Assembly (NCBI RefSeq): GCF_041296385.1
Contig: NC_091023.1
Span: 19,930,924-19,994,923, forward strand
Origin: Aphelocoma coerulescens
Taxonomy: Eukaryota > Chordata > Aves > Passeriformes > Corvidae
Reading direction: 5' to 3'
Length of the DNA: 64,000 bases
Positions 12,701 to 25,525 of the stretch are shown here, piece by piece. The notes under the pieces are model-generated. The model did no database searches, had not been told where the DNA came from, and worked only from the letters and a program-made list of their open reading frames with translations. A program made the translations under genes and the position numbers. The stretch's first letter is position 1. Each line of letters starts with the position of its first letter.

Positions 12701-14579
12701 TTTCACTGGTACTGCATAAATTCAGCCAAGCCTTTTGCCCAGTGAATGCCCATAACACAATTTAAACAAGAAGTTTTCACATTGGAGGGCAACATTTTTC
12801 AAAATCTGAAATCTCTTCCTGATAACATCAAAAGGATGAAAAATTCTTTGGTTAAAAAAAAAAAAATCATACATGCTGCTTCCCACTCCTTTTGCTTTTA
12901 TCCATAGTTTCTGTTAAGTTTGGCTCAAATCTTTGATATTTTGTTCAAACAGCTTTTGCTGCGTTCAACTGAGACTTGTTGCAGGGGGTGGTGATTGTTT
13001 TTTAATCTGTAGCAGTATTTTCTATCCCTTCCTACTTGTTATCAGAAACTTTTTATAAACCATAACATCGGAGAAGCCTGAAAGTGTGACTAAAAACACC
13101 AACCATGTGTTCACCCAAGCAGAAATCTGAAGGAAAGAATGTGGTATATTGATTCTCCCCCGCCAAAACCTTCTTAAGCATATAATGCAATTATCGCCTC
13201 TGCGGTGGAGTCCGATTTGGCAGTTCTAATCAGCCCAACTCCCAGTACAGTCAGGGCTGCTGGGTGACACTTGAGATCTGAAGAGTGTGGGTAAAAATAA
13301 CCTCTGTTCAACAAGACATGATGAACACCAGACAGCTGAGTCACCTTTAAAACCAAGTCTGATTTTCTGTATTTAAAGGAATTATCGAAGAGAAGGGGAA
13401 TTATCAAATAGAAGAGGATAAAGGATTCCAAAAATGTGGCTGAAATATATCTTTCACTGAACATTCTGCAATGCAATGAGCCTCCTTTTGATTGCTGCCA
13501 TTGGCATTAACACCAACATACAGTGCTCGATCACCTTTGGGAAACCTCAGCTTCCTGTGGAGAAGCAAGTTTTAATAAAATTTCACCTCTCTTGAAAAAG
13601 TCTTAATTTCTAAGCACCTGTTTCTTACAAAGCATTGCCCATTTATGAAGGCTTCCAGTGAAGTTAAAAATGAGTCAGGTCCCAACTCTGCCACGGAACA
13701 CATGCTATCTGTGGAGCTGGTGGATGTTTTGTAAGACACCATAGAAATAACACCACAGAAAGTTTACTGCACACGAAACGTTCATCTAACAGCAAAGGAA
13801 CCAAGATAGTGGGGAAATACTACAAGTTCATTGAAGTTCAGTGACGTAACTGCAACCCTGGGGGAGAAAGTGTTTCAGAGGAACTTTCACGCTGATTTTC
13901 AGGATGAGCCTTTAGCCCTTGGGAGCTTTCTATTTTGAACAGAATGAGCACCGAGGCGGTAGGAAAGCAAAATAATTGACATCTGCTCGCCAAAACCTAC
14001 CAACGAGAAGGCCATTACCGTCCCGTTTTACTACCTCGGTGAGAAAGCAAAAGCAGAGCTCCGAGTCAAACGGACAGACCCCGACAACCAGAGCAAGCAG
14101 TGAAGTTTCCCCAAAACCACAAAATCCCCGTGTCCAAGCAACCACTTCAGACCGCCTTGAAGGAGGAAAACAAACAAACAAGCGCAGGAAGGAACCGCGC
14201 TGCCGCGGACGAGCGATGTGCGGGGAGCGCCGCGCCGGCGAGCAGGCGGGGGGGAGCCCCGGGAGGGCGAGGGGGCCGCGGCAGGTGGAGGAAGGGACCG
14301 GGGGCATTCTGCAGCCTGGGGGGGAGGCAGCGGCCCGGGGAGGATGCGAGAGGCTGCGGCGGGGAGGGGAAGGGGCCGCGGCGGGCGGGGGCGCGGAGGC
14401 AGCCGGGGGTGGTTCGCTGCACTCACGGGCGAGTCGTAGGAGAAGGCACACTCCGTCTTGTAGACCCGGTCCCCTGACTTGGGCACCCGGATCGTGGGCA
14501 TGTAAGGGACGAGCAGCTCGCCCAGGTCCCCAGCGGCCATCTGCGCATCGCCGCCGCGGAAGAGCGCGGCCCGCTGCAT
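669..14579 (-). CDS. USP13: USP13, ubiquitin carboxyl-terminal hydrolase 13 (5' part only: coding exons 1-3)
   Basis: USP13 is a cysteine-protease deubiquitinase with an N-terminal variant UBP zinc finger, a second ZnF-UBP, the USP catalytic core and two UBA domains. The window holds only the first 113 codons, on the minus strand: exon 1 at 14427-14579, exon 2 at 4743-4868, exon 3 at 669-729. Joined, they encode the start of the N-terminal variant UBP finger, including [20 protein letters not shown], the Cys in [18 protein letters not shown] with the following HIERH, and [12 protein letters not shown]. This matches the known vertebrate USP13 N-terminus closely. Exon phases are 0, 0 and 1, so exon 3 leaves one base (G) to complete an Asp codon in exon 4. 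The ATG at 14579 has A at -3. The catalytic core and UBA domains lie left of base 1, so the gene is cut by the window edge and is not broken. Its paralogue USP5 lacks the [11 protein letters not shown] stretch as I know it, which favours USP13. Confidence 0.96.
730..4742 (-). other. USP13 intron 2
   Basis: 4.0 kb of intron. It holds a local tandem duplication near 1934-1977 (two copies of an ATGAARTGAAAATAACATT unit), a T-run near 1590, and one exon-like open segment at 2811-2919, described separately. I recognise no conserved gene. Confidence 0.8.
1934..1977. repeat. Short tandem duplication in USP13 intron 2
   Basis: Two copies of about 20 bp (1934-1953 and 1958-1977) differ at one internal base and the last base, separated by TCATT's neighbouring bases. 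It is local replication slippage with no apparent function. Confidence 0.6.
4743..4868 (-). CDS. USP13: USP13 coding exon 2
   Basis: 126 bp, 42 codons, phase 0 at both ends. The acceptor is CTTGTAG and the donor is GTGAGA. It encodes [19 protein letters not shown] and then a His-rich stretch ending LKRHVVE, the zinc-binding part of the N-terminal UBP variant domain. Confidence 0.96.
6694..6721. repeat. Poly(G)14 - AT spacer - poly(C)7 tract
   Basis: Fourteen G (6694-6707), seven A/T bases, then seven C (6715-6721) within USP13 intron 1. The two halves can pair as a 7-bp G:C hairpin, and the G run can also form a quadruplex. It is probably length-polymorphic and error-prone in sequencing. Confidence 0.8.
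10484..10762 (+). mobile_element. CR1 LINE 3' fragment
   Basis: Contains the typical avian CR1 3' landmarks in order: CAGGGGAGGTTTAGGCTGGA, TTTTTCACTCAGAGGGTGGT, GGAACAGGCTCCCCAGG, TTGAACTCGATGATCTTCAT and the terminal ATTCTGTGA-type repeats near 10737-10762. It is 5'-truncated, with no intact reading frame, and sits antisense to USP13 in intron 1. Confidence 0.88.
14427..14579 (-). CDS. USP13: USP13 coding exon 1
   Basis: 153 bp, 51 codons, phase 0 at the 3' end. It starts at the ATG on 14579 and runs to ...FSYDSP, then the donor GTGAGT at 14421-14426. It encodes [10 protein letters not shown] and the conserved [15 protein letters not shown] segment. The exon lies inside a CpG island. Confidence 0.96.
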
Positions 14580-14749
14580 CCTCCTTCCCTCCCTTCCCTC
14601 CCGGCTCCCCTCCCTCCTTCGCTCCCGGCCGCCCGCCCTCCCTCCCTGCCGAGCCGCTCTGCGCGGGCGATGGAGGCGGCGGGCAGCCGGGCCCGGGCCA
14701 GGGCGGCGGCGGGAGCCGGGCCCGAGGGAGGGCAGGGGGAGGGAAGATG

Positions 14750-14759
14750 CTATTTTTAA
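14750..14759 (-). promoter_or_regulatory. MEF2-like box upstream of USP13
   Basis: The plus strand reads CTATTTTTAA, which fits the MEF2 consensus YTAWWWWTAR. It is an isolated AT-rich decamer inside the GC-rich USP13 promoter, about 170 bp upstream of the start codon. Function is inferred from the motif alone. Confidence 0.45.
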
Positions 14760-14760
14760 T

Positions 14761-14765
14761 CCAAT
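14761..14765 (+). promoter_or_regulatory. CCAAT box next to the MEF2-like box
   Basis: CCAAT (in context CCAATGGCAG) lies one base from the MEF2-like decamer, so in the USP13 sense direction it reads ATTGG followed by the AT-rich box. It is a candidate NF-Y site. Confidence 0.5.
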
Positions 14766-14989
14766 GGCAGCGGCGGCGGCACCAGCTGCGGCGGCGGCAC
14801 TCGGGGGTCCCGGCGGGGGCGGGCGAGGGGCAGGGCGGCGGGGGCGGGATTCCCGCGGGGGACTCGGGTTCGCCCCAAAACCTTCGTTCCCAGGAGGGGA
14901 GCACGGAGACTTCGCTCCTGGTCTCCCCGGGTAGCCCGGGGCAGATTTCTGCTATAGGCGCTGTTATTTATTTTTAAGCATTTAAAGAC

Positions 14990-15302
14990 TATATACATAT
15001 ATATATATATGTATATGTGTGTGTGTATGCAGCAGCATATGTATATATGTATATATGTATACATGTATGCATGTATATATGTATATATGTCGATATGTAT
15101 GTATGTATGTATGTATGTGTGTATGTATATATATATATATGCATGTATATGTACATGTGTATATATAAGCATATATATATAAAGTATGTATGTATAGGTA
15201 TGTATGCATATACAAGTGTGTATATATATAAGTAAATATGTATATATGTATGTATATATATTTTTATATGTGTGTATATGTATTTTTGTATAAAATATAT
15301 GC
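14990..15302. repeat. TATG/TATA/TGTA compound microsatellite
   Basis: About 310 bp of alternating purine-pyrimidine repeats with TATATA, TATG and TGTG units, for example perfect TATG runs near 15094-15116. It starts about 410 bp upstream of the USP13 start codon. Open frames of Tyr/Ile/His/Thr or Cys/Met/Tyr across it are repeat artefacts. Confidence 0.95.
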
Positions 15303-16974
15303 AGTAAAAATTTCTTCTATATATTTTCATTCTCAGCCCCTCATTGCCCAGTGACACAGGTGTCTCACATGTCCCATGGCTCTGTCCTGGTCCCACTTGG
15401 GCCGTGCATCAGGATGTCTCCATGGTCAAGAGGAGCAGGTTGGTGTGGGGGAATATAGGGTGGGAATGCCCAGCCAGGGATGCCTGAGAAGCCTGTGGTA
15501 GTGCCAGGAGCCAACCCCCAATTTCGTGTCTTCTGGGGCAGTACCTTTACTTTAAAATGCCTTTTTTTGGCCTTTGCTGTGTTTCTCTCTGCTTTTCACT
15601 TTGAAAGAATAATGTTAGAGGAAGGAGAAATAGAGTGAAGTTTGTAGGAAAACAAATATTGCTATTGTTTTCAAGCAATATCTAGTAACTACTACATATG
15701 CCTGGCAGCAAAGCGTTAAAGAAATGACCAGCCCATTTAAAATGAAGATGCATAAAGTAATGAATAGCCTTCCACCCATAGTCCACAAAATATCCAAGGA
15801 TTCAGTGATCACTTCCAAAGAGGTGATGTGACCTTTACTAGAACCACCCTTTACCTCAAAAGTTTCAATAGGTGATTCTAGGAAAATCTCAAAAACAGAA
15901 TTGAAAAATGCTTGTACCCAGCTATGAACAAGCTGTGAGCAGACTAGCACAGTCTGTTCTCAGCAATTTTTACTACTGAAAAATCAAGTGTTGGGAACAA
16001 TGTGAAACACTGAGGTCAGAATGTGATGTCCATGGAGTGGTTTTAGACTTACTGAAAAACAGACATTACATCAGACTTGTGAGCATCATTGGATGCTGGA
16101 TAAAAAACACTAATACAGGGCCAGACAGATTTATTTTACCTGAGGAGACTTTGTGCTTTTTTAATGGCTTCTCTTATGAATAACTCAGCATTTATAAACA
16201 ATGAGAGCCATAAGAAGACATATGAGCCATCTAACCTGAAAGATTGATTCTAACAAAAAGAACAAGCAAAGCACTGATAGAAAATCAATGTCTTTCTAAT
16301 GTTTGGCAGTGCCAGGAACAGCAAACAAGGCAGTTTTTGCTTAAAATAGTCCATGCAGTGTTGCCTAATGTAAAAAAACAGAATTTTATCTTTTAAGTTT
16401 CAAATCACTAGATGATATGGGGTTAGGGCTTGGACTTACTTCCTTTAAAAAGTGAGGATTTTGAATATGGACAGATAATTTAGGGTCACAAACTGTAAGA
16501 GGTACTATCCACCACTCTTGAGAAATTTAAACCCAAGAGTACCATGGCCTGTAGAACCTGAGGAAACACATCCCTCTAGTGGCAAAAACCTGCCAGGTGA
16601 AAAGAGAACCCTTCGTATTCCCTACAAAGTTGCCAAAAGTGGTGTAGAAGAACAGCTGTACAGTTCTGAAAATGCATGGCAGTATGTGTGAAGGTATTTT
16701 TCTCACTTAGTTCATCTCCCACCAACTACCTGACATGGAGACTTGAGGAAAAAAAATACTCTTAGTTTCTTGTATCTTTCACTTGAAACTATAAATACTA
16801 GAAATCACAAAATGAAAACTAGTATTACCAACTTGTTCCATGTATGTTCTGATGCAAAGGAGTGACTGTTGGCAATTGCATTAAAGCATTTTCACAGATT
16901 AACAGCTTTAATAGCTGTATGAGCTTAACTGCCACACAGTTTCTTTTAAGATACTGGAATCAACACAAACATTG
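15303..16974. other. Intergenic region between USP13 and NDUFB5
   Basis: 1.7 kb between the microsatellite and the end of NDUFB5. A 111-codon open frame runs on the minus strand (15615-15950), but I recognise no protein family in it. No transposon signature identified. Confidence 0.6.
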
Positions 16975-16980
16975 TTTATT
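16975..16980 (-). terminator. NDUFB5 polyadenylation signal (candidate)
   Basis: AATAAA on the minus strand, about 95 nt after the NDUFB5 stop codon. It would give a short 3' untranslated region. It is the first canonical hexamer I see downstream. Confidence 0.6.
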
Positions 16981-17073
16981 CATTTCCATCAGCAAACAGC
17001 AGGATGTCTGTTCCATAGCTCAGTCACAATTTGTCAGTATGAATTTAAGAGCTTGCATACTGTCCTAAATTGT

Positions 17074-21267
<4,194 letters not shown>

Positions 21268-21330
21268 GGCTGGCACTGGCACGGGGCGGGGCCGGCGGCG
21301 CCGCTTCCCGCCGCGGGGTGAAGCCGGCGG

Positions 21331-21342
21331 CCGCCATCTTGG
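21331..21342 (+). promoter_or_regulatory. YY1-type box 1
   Basis: CCGCCATCTTGG, the core of the YY1 consensus, in the MRPL47 sense direction 127-138 bp before its start codon. YY1 boxes in this orientation are common just downstream of start sites of mitochondrial and ribosomal protein genes. Confidence 0.75.
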
Positions 21343-21405
21343 GAAAGGGCAGAGCGTTCCCTGTGCTCCCTGTGCGGCGGGAGAGCGCGGGCTGAGGCCG
21401 GGCGG

Positions 21406-21417
21406 GCGCCATCTTGG
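21406..21417 (+). promoter_or_regulatory. YY1-type box 2
   Basis: GCGCCATCTTGG, same orientation as box 1 and 75 bp downstream, again followed by a GGAAAAGGGCAG-like sequence. It is part of a degenerate duplication of the promoter unit. Confidence 0.75.
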
Positions 21418-21468
21418 AAAAGGGCAGCTCCCGCCCCGTGCCCCGGTGCTGTGGGAGGGCGCGGGGTG

Positions 21469-21554
21469 ATGGCGGCGGCCGCGGCCATGGCCGCTCTGGG
21501 CCGGAGCCTCACGGCCGCGCTCCGACTGCCCCGGGCTCGGCCGGAACTCCCCGG
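21469..21554 (+). CDS. MRPL47: MRPL47 coding exon 1
   Basis: 86 bp, 28 codons plus two bases; donor GTACGC. It encodes [20 protein letters not shown] and PRARPELP, a targeting peptide poorly conserved with human. Confidence 0.88.
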
Positions 21555-24500
21555 GTACGCACCGCGCCGGGGGGACTCGGGCTCAGGCACGGGGGGGCAG
21601 GCGCTGTTCCCAGGAGGAAGGAGAGCCCTTGGCGGGAGGCGGGTGTCCGTGTGTCCCGGTGTCCGTGTGTCCCGGCTCCGCCAGCCAGGGTGGTGCGTGG
21701 TCGCAGGCACCGTGTAAGGGCAGCATGACGCGGTTCCCTGTGCCTGTAGAGTCCTGCAGGCATTGTGCTGGTGCCTCCAGCGTGGGTGGGTTTTGTGCTT
21801 CCCCGTGTGTCCACGGCTTTTGCCATTGAGGCCACAACGAAGGGCGTGGGTTCTCCCTCTCTGGAGACACCCCTGGATGCGTTCCTGTGTCACCTTTTCC
21901 TTTGGCAGGGGTTTTGAACTGCATGATCTCCAGAGGCCCTTTGTAATTCTAAAAGCTCTGTGATTCTATGATCTACTCTTGTACAGCATAGCTCAAATTT
22001 ATTCCTTAATTTTTAATTGTTAATTATCTCTGAGTATAGAAAACTGATAATTAGATGACAGGGAGGAGAAAACACCGAGATGACATTTTTGTGGCTAAGC
22101 AAACCCCTGCCTTTCCCCCCACACCTGTCTGTAGGAGCTGTGCCTTTGTGAATGAAACAAACATTCTCACTTAGTGGAATATTATTTTTCTTACCATACA
22201 AAGTTTTCCTTCTAACTTTTATGCAGAATGGTGCTGAATCTGTACCACAAGAACCTGCCAAAAATTGAGCCCCTCCATCAGGTGAAGTTCCTGCACACAA
22301 CTGTGTCTCGGAGGGGTCTGGAGGAGTTTTTTGATGATCCAGGAAACTGGGGGGAAAAAAGTGTAAAGTCTGGTGAGTTATATTTAGCATTTCTCATAGT
22401 GATCTTTGAGCTGAAATCTGGGGTTTTTGCATCATAGGGAGTATTCCTAGCTACATAAAACGTACTTTTCTATGTACATACATCCACTTGTGCATCTTTA
22501 TGCCTGTTAATTTTTCCTGTGTGTAGTCAGTGTTTATGAAAGTAAATAGCAATTGTGCAGCAGAATTGTTTTGCTGTAAATCCTGTGCCTTGCTCTGAAG
22601 TGAGAGTGTGTCACAGAAGAGATGTGCTTTGATGAAATGTAGGTCCTATGGAAGAAAACTAGTTCAGCGTAGAGGTTCATCGTACAGCTTTCCTTATTCC
22701 CAGCCTTTTACAAACACAAAAAAACACTGTGTGTAATTGCCTTTTTGCATTGTGTTTTAAAAGCAAAGCTGAATATCCTCAAGGATGGCTGTCCAAGCAG
22801 TAGTATTTTTTTTAAAAGTGGTCTTTGTACTGTTGTGTCAGCTGAGCCTAATAGAAGCACTTTTTTAATTTTCTAGAATAAGAGAACTTTGTTCCATTAA
22901 ATTAATGGTGGTTTTTTATCTTTTACAGGGGATTCATGGAATATAAAGCAGCTAAGGGGCAAGAGTAGTGAAGACCTGCACAAACTTTGGTAAGTAGGTT
23001 TTAGTGAAGAAGCTTCTTTTCTTTCCGAGCAGCTCTGTGCTTTTTAATGAAGTGTGGCTGGTGAATTTATGATCCAGTAACTTTAGTCTGCCATAGAGCT
23101 CCGCAGGCTCCAGCCAGCTTTGGGCCTGGATCAGCCCCGGTTCTGGCCCTGCTCAGAACACAGAAGCTGCACTGCAGGTGGCTGTGGGACAGTTGTGTCT
23201 AGTTCAGAGGGCTCAGGTTGGGTACAAACCCTCTGGGGGTCGTTTGAATGGGACAGACTTGGTTGTCAGTGCCTTCTGGTGGGCTGGGCAGTTCGTTTCA
23301 TCAGGGTGCTCAGGCTGGCATTTATTCTGATTTAGAAAGTTTCTGAAGCTGGAGGTTGCATTGCCACTTCAGGGCTGTGCCAGGGCTGAACTTAATCATG
23401 ACTGTGAACAGCTTTCTCCTTGCTTTGACTTGTCCTTTTCCTGTGTACATGTAAGAAAAATCTGGCTCTGTCCAGGTAGTGGAAGACAACTTAGTGTTAA
23501 ACTCTTCCCCCCCAAGCCTTCTTTATTCCAGACTAAGTAAACCTGTCTCCCTCATTCTCTTATTTTATGCGAAGCCAGCAGGCACAGGATATGGGATTAC
23601 AGATAGTAAGTGAATAACTGCTTAGCTATCCAGGAGTTATTTTTATATTACTGTGCCTTCTGCTCTAGGTATGTCCTGCTGAAAGAAAAGAATATGCTCT
23701 TAACTTTAGAGCAAGAATCCAAACGACAGCGCAAGCCTATGCCCAGTCCAGAACGATTAGAAAAGGTAACTTGTTTACACTACATAAAAAATATAACTCT
23801 TAAGTAGAATTGCTGAAAGATCAAGTGTTTGTAAACTTGTTAAAGACCATTTTTTAAAAATTATTTCCCTGATTTTAGTGTATACACTAGCTGCTCAAGT
23901 CATAGTTTGGTCAAGGCAGCTTTCTCATTGTCCAGTGGGTGTTACTGGGGCTGTGACCAGACTCCAGTGAAAACTAAAATAACCAACAGCCACTACAAAC
24001 TGTAAGCAAATCTTTTGTTTGCTTCTCCTGCTTCCTTCCGATCCCTGCCTCAGAGCTTCCTATACTTCTGCATCAGCATTGGATCTGGCTTTATGCATTA
24101 CCCAGCTGGACTTCAGTCAAGCATCAGACTGCCAGTTATTTCATATCTGTCCTGCTCTCAGGTTTTTGAAGCACCCATTCCTTACTGTTCTAGTACACAG
24201 GGCCTGCTGAGAGAGAACTTGTGATCAAACTCCAGCATGTTTTACCATTGTTCTCCCTTTAAATTTTGTCTTGAGATTTTTTAAATTGTCAGCATTGTTT
24301 TTTGTTGGTGCATCCTGAAACTATTTACCATTTCCAGGTAGAAACATCTATGAAAAATATAGACTTGGTTGTCAGAGAAAGAGAAATTGCTCTGAGGCTT
24401 TTACAAACGGGCCATGAAAAGCCAGTCCCTGGCGAGTGGAGACACGACTTCTTGGGACGCACCTTCTGGTATGGAAAGCCTTTTTTCTTAACATGTGAAT

Positions 24501-25382
24501 TTTTCTTGTGGTGTGTCTCTCTCCCAGAATGTCCTTGTCAAATCAAGGAAAGATGCATATACTGTATAAAACACAGGAGATGCAGTTACAAACCAGGCCA
24601 GCAAGAGCTGTAAGTAAATACCCACATACTAATTCTGCAATCTCCCAGACCACTTCATCACTGTACTGAAACTAGAAGAAACTGGTAAAATCCCAGAATG
24701 AAAACAATGTATACATTCTGTAATCATTTTTATCTGTCTCCAACAGGTACAGTTACAAGGAATGGCCAATACCGTGGCACTTGAACAAAAAACACAAAAA
24801 GAAGAGATTCTATTACTTACCTCATGTCAATCACTTCATCAGGTAAAAAGATTTTTTTCACATTGAAAGTTATCTTCTTCTGTTCCTGTCCTTATTCCAC
24901 TTTAAAAGGAAAAAAGTAGTAATCCTTTGGCTTTCAGCTACTACTCTGAAAATTAGGCTTTTTAAAATTACAGCTTGCTCTGTTTCTTTTTTCTGTTCCC
25001 ACCTCAGTTACCACGAGACATGGTTATGCAGTTGCACTGTAGAAGTAACTTCAAATGCAGACTACCAAAAATCCTCCCAGGGGCTGAACTTCTGTAGAAT
25101 TCAGAAGCAGAGTAAAAATACTACTTTGCAGGCTTTTTTACTTACCAAAAGCAAATGAATACTGAAGTTGTTCATCACTGAGAGCCTCTATCTGATGGGG
25201 GGGGAGCTCATTAAAGTGGTCACAAGCTGGCTTGAAATTAACCACACCAACTTCTCTGTTTCAGACTCAGACTTGAAAAAGCCTTACGGAAAAGGGCAAG
25301 GCAGCAAAACCTGGAGAGGACGAGGCAGAAGGTCTTGGAAAGGAAGTTCCCTGACCTTGCTGTGAAATCCCAGAGCCAGTAA
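21469..25382 (+). CDS. MRPL47: MRPL47, mitochondrial large ribosomal subunit protein uL29m
   Basis: MRPL47 is a structural protein of the 39S mitochondrial ribosomal subunit, the uL29 homologue sited near the peptide exit tunnel. Seven coding exons (21469-21554, 22227-22372, 22929-22989, 23669-23765, 24338-24468, 24747-24842, 25265-25382) total 735 bp and close in frame to 244 aa; human is about 250 aa. The Ala/Arg-rich N-terminus is a mitochondrial presequence. GLEEFFDDP (residues 59-67) opens the conserved MRP-L47 domain, which continues through [20 protein letters not shown] and [27 protein letters not shown] precedes a basic C-terminal helix. The start is the first in-frame ATG, with G at -3 and +4. 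It is divergent from NDUFB5 and convergent with ACTL6A. Confidence 0.97.
21555..22226 (+). other. MRPL47 intron 1
   Basis: 672 bp. The first 150 bp belong to the CpG island; a CR1 3' end lies at 21896-21972. Large antisense open frames here reflect GC content. Confidence 0.8.
21896..21972 (+). mobile_element. CR1 LINE 3' terminal fragment
   Basis: Reads TTTGGCAGGGGTTTTGAACT then GCATGATCTCCAGAGG and ends with TCTGTGATTCTATGAT, the CR1 terminal repeat. It is under 80 bp, 5'-truncated, and in the same orientation as MRPL47. Confidence 0.85.
22227..22372 (+). CDS. MRPL47: MRPL47 coding exon 2
   Basis: 146 bp; acceptor TTATGCAG, donor GTGAGT. It encodes [20 protein letters not shown] and NWGEKSVKS; human has [19 protein letters not shown]. 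Confidence 0.96.
22373..22928 (+). other. MRPL47 intron 2
   Basis: 556 bp, T-rich towards the acceptor. Nothing else recognised. Confidence 0.8.
22929..22989 (+). CDS. MRPL47: MRPL47 coding exon 3
   Basis: 61 bp; acceptor TTTTACAG, donor GTAAGT, splitting a Trp codon (TG/G). It encodes [20 protein letters not shown]. Confidence 0.96.
22990..23668 (+). other. MRPL47 intron 3
   Basis: 679 bp. A GC-richer patch (23090-23330) may be an old repeat, but I cannot assign it. Confidence 0.75.
23669..23765 (+). CDS. MRPL47: MRPL47 coding exon 4
   Basis: 97 bp, ending in phase 0; acceptor TGCTCTAG, donor GTAACT. It encodes [20 protein letters not shown] and [13 protein letters not shown], the best conserved block of the family. 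Confidence 0.97.
23766..24337 (+). other. MRPL47 intron 4
   Basis: 572 bp of ordinary intronic sequence; nothing recognised. Confidence 0.8.
24338..24468 (+). CDS. MRPL47: MRPL47 coding exon 5
   Basis: 131 bp; acceptor TTTCCAG, donor GTATGG, splitting a Trp codon. It encodes [20 protein letters not shown] then [18 protein letters not shown] and LGRTF. Confidence 0.95.
24747..24842 (+). CDS. MRPL47: MRPL47 coding exon 6
   Basis: 96 bp; acceptor CCAACAG, donor GTAAAA, splitting an Arg codon (AG/A). It encodes [20 protein letters not shown] and [11 protein letters not shown]. Confidence 0.96.
24843..25264 (+). other. MRPL47 intron 6
   Basis: 422 bp with a G9 run near 25198-25206. Nothing else recognised. 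(Intron 5, 24469-24746, is 278 bp.). Confidence 0.8.
25265..25382 (+). CDS. MRPL47: MRPL47 coding exon 7 (last)
   Basis: 118 bp including TAA at 25380-25382; acceptor TGTTTCAG. It encodes a very basic helix ([20 protein letters not shown]) and ends [13 protein letters not shown]. Confidence 0.95.
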
Positions 25383-25519
25383 CATGCTGGAAGAGCACTG
25401 CAAGCAATCGGTCGAGTGTCTGTGGAACATGAATCATGTTCTGGAACCACAAATGACTCCACTGAGCATTCCAGACAGCCTCCATCTTTTTTTTTGTTTT
25501 AATACCACATTTGACTTTA

Positions 25520-25525
25520 ATTAAA
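25520..25525 (+). terminator. MRPL47 polyadenylation signal (candidate)
   Basis: ATTAAA 138 nt after the stop codon, preceded by a T-rich stretch. It is the commonest variant of the polyadenylation hexamer. Confidence 0.55.

Larger units (their letters stand above)
4869..14426 (-). other. USP13 intron 1
   Basis: 9.6 kb first intron. It contains a CR1 3' fragment (10484-10762), a poly(G)/poly(C) tract (6694-6721), short A-runs near 7018-7034 and 12856-12867, and small local duplications such as CTCCCAGTAC twice near 11828. Open frames here (for example 141 codons from 11579 on the plus strand) show no family motif I recognise, and I treat them as chance. Confidence 0.75.
14160..14960. promoter_or_regulatory. 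USP13 CpG island and promoter region
   Basis: A GC- and CpG-dense block spans the first USP13 exon, its 5' untranslated region and the start of intron 1. It contains many G runs on the plus strand (around 14238-14395 and 14700-14742) that could fold as quadruplexes. The transcription start most likely lies between 14580 and 14740. I see no TATA box. Long open frames on both strands here are composition artefacts. Confidence 0.8.
21268..21468. promoter_or_regulatory. Bidirectional promoter of NDUFB5 and MRPL47
   Basis: Only 201 bp separate the two start codons, all within a CpG island running from about 20,990 to 21,700. There is no TATA box. It holds two CCATCTTGG boxes on the plus strand and an E2F-like TTCCCGCC at 21305-21312. 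Both genes serve mitochondria, so one regulatory block likely drives both. Confidence 0.9.

Noticed and set aside
13930..14977. Open frames of 324 and 333 codons on opposite strands over the USP13 promoter
   Set aside because: Both are Pro/Gly/Ala/Arg-rich products of CpG-island composition. Only the 51-codon USP13 exon 1 inside them is supported by homology and splice sites.
14756..15396. Tyr/Ile/His/Thr-rich and Cys/Met/Tyr-rich frames
   Set aside because: Translations of the TATG/TATA microsatellite.
15615..15950. 111-codon minus-strand frame between USP13 and NDUFB5
   Set aside because: Hydrophobic but matches no family I know; AT-rich chance frames of this size are expected in 64 kb.
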